NCBI RefSeq assembly: GCF_017163935.1
Contig: NZ_JABVZR010000002.1
Coordinates: 2,108,001-2,172,000 of the forward strand
Length of the DNA: 64,000 nt
Source: Novosphingobium terrae
Lineage (GTDB): Bacteria > Pseudomonadota > Alphaproteobacteria > Sphingomonadales > Sphingomonadaceae
Direction: 5' to 3'
Shown here: positions 59,036 through 64,000 of the stretch, one piece after another
Numbering within the stretch: the first letter of the stretch is position 1
Layout of the letters: every line of letters begins with the position of its first letter
Program-made: the position numbers and the translations under genes
The notes under the pieces: model-generated
What the model was told of the DNA's origin: nothing
What the model saw: only the letters and a program-made list of their open reading frames with translations
Databases searched by the model: none

Positions 59036-59569
59036 TCAGCCCTTTGGGGCAGGGTTGGGGGTCAGCCGGGGCGTCATGGGGGCATAGGCATGCACAGCGG
59101 CGGGCAGGCGGGCGAGATCGGGCATATGCGCGCGCGCGATGGTGGCCAGCCAGCGCAGAGGCGGGTTTTTCGCCAGTGCGACCGCCTCGATGATGCAGGG
59201 CGCCGCGCCCAATTGCTGGAGCAGGTCCGGCCCTGCCGTGGTCAGCAGCAGCAGGTCCTCTTCGCCGACCTCCGGCATCAGCGTCAGCCCGGCATAGAGG
59301 TTGCGGTGCCAATCGGTGATATGCTGCTGCCAACGCGCGAAATTGCCGCCGCCCTTGCGCTGGTACTCCTCGCCGGTCAGCACATCGAGACTGTCGATGG
59401 CATGGGCCGCCAGATAGGTCGGGCAACCCGGGGTGAGCGCCCGGAAGCGCTGCGAGCTGCGAAAGCCCTGCACCGAGATCAGCGCGGGCAGCTTGTCCAT
59501 GCTGTAGAAGCGGTTCCATTCCTCTTCGCTGGCGGGATCGGCGAAGCTGCATTCCACCGTATAGATCAT
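59036..59569 (-). CDS. Small protein, possibly DUF4286/dimeric alpha-beta barrel type
   Basis: A 177-residue protein. The first 100 residues, IYTVECSFADPASEEEWNRF, LISVQGFRSSQRF and ITDWHRNLYAG, look like the ferredoxin-like fold of DUF4286 or EthD-type proteins, which often assist small-molecule degradation. The C-terminal half (LLTTAGPDLLQQLGAAPCI) is not recognised. Three bases separate its stop from the tautomerase start, so they are one operon, and it faces a GcvA-like LysR gene across 150 bases. Confidence 0.6.
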   Translation of the reverse strand: MIYTVECSFADPASEEEWNRFYSMDKLPALISVQGFRSSQRFRALTPGCPTYLAAHAIDSLDVLTGEEYQRKGGGNFARWQQHITDWHRNLYAGLTLMPEVGEEDLLLLTTAGPDLLQQLGAAPCIIEAVALAKNPPLRWLATIARAHMPDLARLPAAVHAYAPMTPRLTPNPAPKG

Positions 59570-59720
59570 GAGGGGCCTCTGGCTTGGGGCTGGCCTTGCG
59601 GCCTTGCCTTTTGTTGATGTTTGCTCATGATAGGCGCCCTGTTGGCCCAGAGAAGAACGATATGCGGTCATGCTTCGGTGATCAAATATCAAGCTGGCGC
59701 CCGCTCCTCTGAGGAACCCC

Positions 59721-60611
59721 ATGCGCCGCAAGATCCCCAGCAATTCGGCCCTGATGGCTTTCGAGGCCTCGGCGCGGCATGGCAGTTTTGCCCGCGCCGC
59801 CAGCGAACTGGCGCTGACCGAAGGCGCCATCAGCCGCCAGATCGGCCGGCTGGAGGCCTTTCTGGGCGTCACCCTGTTCGAGCGTGTCGGCAACCGTGTC
59901 CGGTTGCTGCCCAATGGGGAGCGCTATGCCGCGCAGGTCCGCCAGTCGCTCGATCGGCTGGAGCGTGACAGCCAATATCTGATGGGTCAGCCGCGCGACG
60001 GCACCAGCATCGAGATCGCCACCATCCCCACTTTCGCAACCCGCTGGCTGATCCCGCGCCTGAAGCATTTTCAGCAGCGCCATCCGAGCATCACCGTCCA
60101 TCTGGCCGAAAGGATGGAGCCCTTCCTGCTGGCTGACAGCGGCTTTGACGCGGCGATCCACTTCGACCACCCGGCCTGGACCGGGATGCGCAAGCTGCCC
60201 CTGCTTCAGGAACGGCTGGTGCCGGTCTGCCATCCCGCTCTGCTGGCGCGTGAGGGGGGAAAGGCCTCACTGGATGATCTGCCGCGCCTGCATCGGCGGC
60301 AGAACCCGGAGGCATGGCAGGATTATGCCAGGGAAACCGGGCTCAGCCTGACAAACCCTGCAATCGGCCCGCGCTATGATCTGCACAGCATGCTGATCGA
60401 GGCGGTTCTGGCCGGCCTGGGGGTGGCGCTGGTGCCCCGCCTGTATGTCGAGGCCGAGCTGGCCGATGGGCGGTTGGTTGCGCCTTGGCCCGATGCCGTT
60501 TCCATCGCGAAAACCTTCTGTCTGATCCTGCCCGAACCCATCCGCCTGAGCGAAGCGCCCGTGCAGGCCTTCGCGCAATGGCTGTTGGAGCAGGCGGCCC
60601 AGGGCTGCTGA
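59721..60611 (+). CDS. LysR-family regulator, GcvA-like
   Basis: A 296-residue LysR protein with the GcvA-type start SNSALMAFEASARHGSFARA, recognition helix LTEGAISRQIGRLEAFLG and effector domain beginning IEIATIPTFATRWLIPRL. It is divergent from the three-gene unit of unknown protein, tautomerase and MBL hydrolase and probably activates it. GAGGAA precedes the ATG. A hairpin separates it from the convergent amidohydrolase gene. Confidence 0.92.
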   Translation: MRRKIPSNSALMAFEASARHGSFARAASELALTEGAISRQIGRLEAFLGVTLFERVGNRVRLLPNGERYAAQVRQSLDRLERDSQYLMGQPRDGTSIEIATIPTFATRWLIPRLKHFQQRHPSITVHLAERMEPFLLADSGFDAAIHFDHPAWTGMRKLPLLQERLVPVCHPALLAREGGKASLDDLPRLHRRQNPEAWQDYARETGLSLTNPAIGPRYDLHSMLIEAVLAGLGVALVPRLYVEAELADGRLVAPWPDAVSIAKTFCLILPEPIRLSEAPVQAFAQWLLEQAAQGC

Positions 60612-60621
60612 AGGCCCTCAA

Positions 60622-60656
60622 GCGGGGGATACTGCGCCGATGGCAGCAGCCCCCGC
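60622..60656. terminator. Branched hairpin between LysR and amidohydrolase genes
   Basis: Outer stem GCGGGGG / CCCCCGC enclosing an inner CTGC / GCAG pair, centred in the 50-base gap between convergent stops. Confidence 0.55.
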
Positions 60657-60661
60657 CGCCA

Positions 60662-62164
60662 TCACTTTTCCCGATCCGCAACCTGAGCGCGCAGCCCCGC
60701 CAGATCCTCGGCATTGTAATAGTGCCCATCATGCAGCACAGCGCCGATCCGGTGCAGATTGGCGGCACTGGCCACCGGATCGCCGTCGAGCAGCAGCAGA
60801 TCGGCGGTCTTGCCCGCCTCCACCGTGCCCATGCTGGCCTCGCGATGGAGGTAGCGGGCGGGGTTGAGCGTGGTCATCTGCAGGATCGCCAGCGGCGGCA
60901 GCCCGGCCTGAGTCAGCAGGTCGAATTCCTGATGCAGGCCATAGCCGGGCACCACCCAGCCCGCGCCGCCCGTATCGTCGCCCGCCATCATCGGCACATG
61001 ATGGTCGTAGAACAGCTTGGTCAACGCCAGTTGCGCGGTGAACAGGCGGCTCAGCACAGCGCGCGCGGGCTCGGTCATCACGGCCTTGTAGCGCTCGCCC
61101 GCCGCCTGCCAGACGGCGCGATCCGTGCCGATGACATAGCGCAGCTCGGGGTTGTTCACATAGGCCGGATCATCGCCGAATTCCATGGTGCGCACCCGGA
61201 TCAGCGTCGGCGTCTGCCAGATGCCGCGCGCCGCCAGCACATCGGCCAGCGCGCCGCATTTGCCCGCATCATAGCTGTCCAGCACCTTGCCATAGGCCAG
61301 AATCGCGGGAAGCGGCGTGAAGGCCAGCGGATTGGCCAGCCCGATTGCGCCGGGCACGCCGGGCGGGGGCGTGCCCGCGCCATTTTTGGGCGCCTCGCCC
61401 TCGGCGGGCGGCGCCACGACCGGGCGTGGCGGCACAATGGCCGCGCGCAAGGCGCTTTCCTGCGAGGAACAGCCCAGCAGCAGTGCATCGCCGGGGCCGA
61501 GATGCTCGATGCCGTCCATGCCATGTTCGGCGGCTTCACGCGGGTTCACCAGCGGCAGGAGGTGGCCGGTGACCGTCAGCCCATCAGCCTTGGCGGCGGC
61601 ATGGGCGGCAAACAGCACGGCGGGCGGCAGGCTGATCGCCTTGATGAAATCGGCGCCCTGCGCTTTCTGGCGGTGTACCTCGGCGACGGCCATCTCGGGC
61701 GTGGCGGCGTTCGGGCCGACCAGCAGCGATCCCGGCGTGACCAGCAAGGTGGGCGCCAGCTTGGGCATCAGCGTACCCGCCTTGCGCGCGGCGAGCAGCT
61801 CGGGCGAGCCGCTCATCTGCCGGAAGCCGGTGATGCCCATGGCCAGCATCATCTGCAGCTGGTTGGCCGTGTCGCCCGGGTTGAGCGGATGGGCATGCAT
61901 GTCATTGTAGCCGGGCACGACAAACTTGCCGCTGGCATCGATCCGCTGGTCGCCGGGGGCGGCTTTGACCGTTCCGGCGGCGGCGATGCTGGCAATCCGG
62001 TTGCCCTCCACCACCACCGCGCGATGCGGGGTCAGCTTGCCGGTGCGCGTGTCGACGATGGTGGCATTGTCCAGCACGATGCGCTGCGCGCAGGCCCCCG
62101 AAGCCGTGCCGAGCGCGAGGGCAGCGCAGGCCACATGCAGCCCGAGGCGTTTGATCCTGACCAT
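60662..62164 (-). CDS. Exported amidohydrolase (imidazolonepropionase/prolidase-like branch)
   Basis: A 500-residue protein with a signal peptide (VACAALALGTASGACAQ). The metal site is visible as the HxH in PGYNDMHAHP, a Lys in ADFIKAISLP, His in TVTGHLLP, His in GIEHLGPG and Asp in MAGDDTGGAGWVVPG. This layout belongs to the secreted amidohydrolases that cleave dipeptides, N-acyl amino acids or mycotoxins such as ochratoxin. It is the last gene of a minus-strand unit with an alpha/beta hydrolase and a TonB receptor. Confidence 0.88.
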   Translation of the reverse strand: MVRIKRLGLHVACAALALGTASGACAQRIVLDNATIVDTRTGKLTPHRAVVVEGNRIASIAAAGTVKAAPGDQRIDASGKFVVPGYNDMHAHPLNPGDTANQLQMMLAMGITGFRQMSGSPELLAARKAGTLMPKLAPTLLVTPGSLLVGPNAATPEMAVAEVHRQKAQGADFIKAISLPPAVLFAAHAAAKADGLTVTGHLLPLVNPREAAEHGMDGIEHLGPGDALLLGCSSQESALRAAIVPPRPVVAPPAEGEAPKNGAGTPPPGVPGAIGLANPLAFTPLPAILAYGKVLDSYDAGKCGALADVLAARGIWQTPTLIRVRTMEFGDDPAYVNNPELRYVIGTDRAVWQAAGERYKAVMTEPARAVLSRLFTAQLALTKLFYDHHVPMMAGDDTGGAGWVVPGYGLHQEFDLLTQAGLPPLAILQMTTLNPARYLHREASMGTVEAGKTADLLLLDGDPVASAANLHRIGAVLHDGHYYNAEDLAGLRAQVADREK

Positions 62165-62187
62165 ATCGGTTTCCTTCGATCGGGGGT

Positions 62188-63024
62188 TCAGCCTGCCACC
62201 GCAGCGCGTTCGTCCAGCAACTGGCTCAGCGTGTGGGCGAAGGATTCGGGCTTCACCGCATAGCCCAGATGAGCGCCGGGGAAGATCTGCAGCGGCGCGC
62301 CCAGCTTTGCCGACAGGGCATGGGCGATGGGGGTGGTGGGGTTGGCAGGGTCCTGCATTTCCTCGCCCACGCCGATCACCAGACGGTTCGCTTCCTGCTT
62401 CAGCGTGGTCATATCGAGCTGCACCGGCGGATAGTGGCGCATCTCATGCTCGAACCAATAGGTCATGTTCTTGACGATCTGGGGCGCGGGTGTGCCCGAC
62501 ATGGTTTGCGCAAAGACCTGATGATCCGAGGTGGGCGTCTGCATCCAGACGCTCATAAAGCGCTTCATTGCCGCGCCGATGCCCTCTGCCTTGTAGAGAT
62601 CGTAGATGGCAAGGTTTTCGGCGATCAGCTCATCGCCCTTGGGGTGATGGTGCGAGGCGGGCGGTTCATGCGCGATCAGCGTCTCGACGACCTCGGGGTG
62701 GCGCGCCAGCACGGTCAGCGCCACGATGGCGCCCGAACTGCTGCCCAGAATGGTGGCGCGGGTCTTGCCCGTATGCGCGATCAGGCGCGCCACATCGTCG
62801 GCATCGGTCTCCAGTCTATGGGCATAGTCCTGCTCGCCATCGAGCGTGCTGCGGGAAAAGCCCCGGCGGTCGTAGATCAGCACGGTGAAGCGGTCCTGCA
62901 GTTGCTGTGCAATGGCCTGAAACACCATGGCCGAGCCTTGGGCGCCGGGGATGAACACGATCAGCGGCCCTTCCCCGATGGTTTCGAAATGCAGCTCGGC
63001 GCCGGGGACTTGCAATGTGCTCAC
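62188..63024 (-). CDS. Alpha/beta hydrolase
   Basis: A 278-residue alpha/beta-hydrolase. The oxyanion region is VFIPGAQGSAMVF, the nucleophile Ser in ILGSSSGAIVAL, and the C-terminal His in FPGAHLGYAVKPE. It resembles esterases and the C-C hydrolases of cleavage pathways. The start is GTG at 63024 with GAGGAG about seven bases upstream; the longer reading to 63108 would overlap the receptor gene. It lies between the receptor and the amidohydrolase in one unit. Confidence 0.87.
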   Translation of the reverse strand: MSTLQVPGAELHFETIGEGPLIVFIPGAQGSAMVFQAIAQQLQDRFTVLIYDRRGFSRSTLDGEQDYAHRLETDADDVARLIAHTGKTRATILGSSSGAIVALTVLARHPEVVETLIAHEPPASHHHPKGDELIAENLAIYDLYKAEGIGAAMKRFMSVWMQTPTSDHQVFAQTMSGTPAPQIVKNMTYWFEHEMRHYPPVQLDMTTLKQEANRLVIGVGEEMQDPANPTTPIAHALSAKLGAPLQIFPGAHLGYAVKPESFAHTLSQLLDERAAVAG

Positions 63025-63052
63025 GGGGATGTCTCCTCTCGCAGGGGGGGAT

Positions 63053-64000
63053 TTAGAACTTGACCGAAACGCGGCCGCCGAAGGTGCGCGGCGGTGTCGT
63101 GCCCACAACGGACAGGTTGATCAGCGGCGCGGGCGACTGGAAGGTGGGCACGCGATTGTCCTCGATGTTGCGCACAAAGGCGGCGGCGGACCAGCGGCCA
63201 TTGGCAGGCCCAAAGGAAATCTGCGCATTGGTCTGCCAGCTGTGATCGACATAGCCGCCGCCATCGCTGACATAGGCAAAGTTGATGAAGCGCCCGCTCT
63301 TATACTGCGTGTCCAGCCCCAGCACGATCTTGTAATCGCCGACCGGAATGGTTTGCTGCGCGCCCAGATTCATCGTCCAGCGCGGCGCATTGTTGGCGGC
63401 AAAGCCCGAGCAGTTGATGATATAGACCGCGCCGCTCAGCGTATAGGGGCAGCCCGTAACCGGCGGGGCCGAAGCACCCGTGGTGTAGATGAAGGAGGTG
63501 TTCTGGGCGTGCAGATACTGGATATCGGCGCTCAGCAGCGTGGTTTTGGTGATCAGCGCCTGGGTTTCCACCTCCACGCCGTAAATCTTCGAGCTGCCGA
63601 TGTTGTCGGTGAAATTGGCGTTATTGCCATTGCTGTCGAGCCCGACATGGTTGACCTGCTGATTGCGATAATTCCAGAGGAAGCCTTCAAGGTTCAACTG
63701 CAGGCGGTTGTCGAAAAAGCGGTTCTTGCTGCCCAGCGTATAGGCGGTGATGGTTTCGGGCTGATAGGTCTCATGGCCGACCGCCGCGGCAAAACCGCCC
63801 GAGCGATAGCCGGTCTCGACACTGGCATAGAGCAGGGAATGGCGGGTCAGATCATACTCCACCGCGCCGCGCCAGGTGACGCGCTGGTTGGTAAGCTGTG
63901 AATTGTAGCTGCTGTCGGTGCGGGTGACGATGGCGCCGCTGGTGCCCAAGGGCGCTGCGGGTACGCCTTGCGGCGGGAAGGCGAAGGGCAGTTGCGAGGG
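63053..64000 (-). CDS. TonB-dependent receptor, C-terminal part only
   Basis: The gene enters from the right edge; the last 315 residues of the barrel are visible, with AVEYDLTRHSLLYASVETGY, LNLEGFLWNYRNQQVNHVGL, GVEVETQALIT and the final strand RTFGGRVSVKF. An insertion with two cysteines (TGCPYTL and INCSGF) may form an extracellular disulfide loop. It begins the minus-strand unit with the alpha/beta hydrolase and exported amidohydrolase, so the ligand may be an ester or amide cleaved by them. Confidence 0.92.
   Translation of the reverse strand, partial: PSQLPFAFPPQGVPAAPLGTSGAIVTRTDSSYNSQLTNQRVTWRGAVEYDLTRHSLLYASVETGYRSGGFAAAVGHETYQPETITAYTLGSKNRFFDNRLQLNLEGFLWNYRNQQVNHVGLDSNGNNANFTDNIGSSKIYGVEVETQALITKTTLLSADIQYLHAQNTSFIYTTGASAPPVTGCPYTLSGAVYIINCSGFAANNAPRWTMNLGAQQTIPVGDYKIVLGLDTQYKSGRFINFAYVSDGGGYVDHSWQTNAQISFGPANGRWSAAAFVRNIEDNRVPTFQSPAPLINLSVVGTTPPRTFGGRVSVKF

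Noticed and set aside
58686..59552. Reading the MBL-fold gene as a 580-codon protein continuing to 59552
   Set aside because: The extra N-terminal part is the frame-shifted shadow of the tautomerase and the unknown gene, which have proper starts and spacing of their own.
60485..62263. Plus-strand open frame of 592 codons
   Set aside because: Overlaps the end of the LysR gene and runs antisense to the exported amidohydrolase; no domain seen.
33563..64000. Whether the aromatic block is a recently acquired genomic island
   Set aside because: No tRNA, integrase, direct-repeat boundary or transposon end is visible, and GC content looks like the surroundings, so I call it an island only in the functional sense.
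1..64000. tRNA genes, CRISPR arrays, insertion sequences, riboswitches
   Set aside because: I looked for their hallmarks on both strands and recognised none; this is by eye, so a covariance-model scan could still find one.

Overview
The window is GC-rich, densely coded DNA with no phage, insertion sequence, CRISPR array, rRNA or tRNA that I could recognise. It most resembles a plant- or lignin-associated sphingomonad such as Novosphingobium or Sphingobium. The reasons are four TonB-dependent receptors (one cut by the right edge) plus a fifth remnant, an UrcA-family protein, DUF1203, MocR and ROK regulators, and a broad aromatic-catabolic island. Genus is inference; no marker gene is present.

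Layout. 0-2.4 kb: the start of a LacI regulator, a formylglycine-generating-enzyme homologue with both catalytic cysteines, then decayed remnants of a GH3 glycosidase and of a TonB receptor, and an Rrf2 regulator. 3.2-7.2 kb: a sulfonate/taurine-type ABC transporter in a tight operon with an SfnB/DszC-like flavin monooxygenase. 7.2-11.9 kb: a double-domain TetR regulator divergent from a TonB receptor and an exported tyrosine-type phosphatase. 12-20 kb: assorted single genes (phospholipase-D-like protein, class V PLP enzyme, MocR and LysR regulators, UrcA, SnoaL-like, DUF1203, 2OG-Fe(II) oxygenase). 20-33.6 kb: a glycan-use locus (GH28, carbohydrate-type TonB receptor, GH31 with PA14, ROK repressor, Mak-like ROK hexokinase, GH2 with an N-terminal LamG-like domain).

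33.9-53.9 kb: the main attraction, an aromatic-compound island. It holds two fumarylacetoacetate-hydrolase-family proteins, two acyl-CoA-dehydrogenase-fold flavin monooxygenases, a flavin reductase and an FMN reductase, an aryl alcohol dehydrogenase and an aldehyde dehydrogenase, a DsbA/FrnE-type protein, a gamma-resorcylate-type decarboxylase, a VanA-like Rieske oxygenase, an MFS importer, a two-domain extradiol dioxygenase plus a second VOC protein, an aldo/keto reductase, a GST and a TonB receptor. Seven copies of the dyad TTGC-N4-GCAA sit in the gaps before its transcription units, including the gap upstream of the single MarR gene. I read this as one undescribed MarR regulon covering uptake, demethylation or decarboxylation, hydroxylation, ring cleavage and hydrolysis of one class of plant-derived aromatics.

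54-64 kb: small units (monooxygenase-fold protein with an epimerase-like protein, GNAT with azoreductase, a second MocR, an operon of MBL hydrolase, Pro-1 tautomerase and an unknown protein opposite a GcvA-like LysR), then a minus-strand group of TonB receptor, alpha/beta hydrolase and exported amidohydrolase running off the right edge. Most convergent gene pairs are separated by strong GC hairpins.
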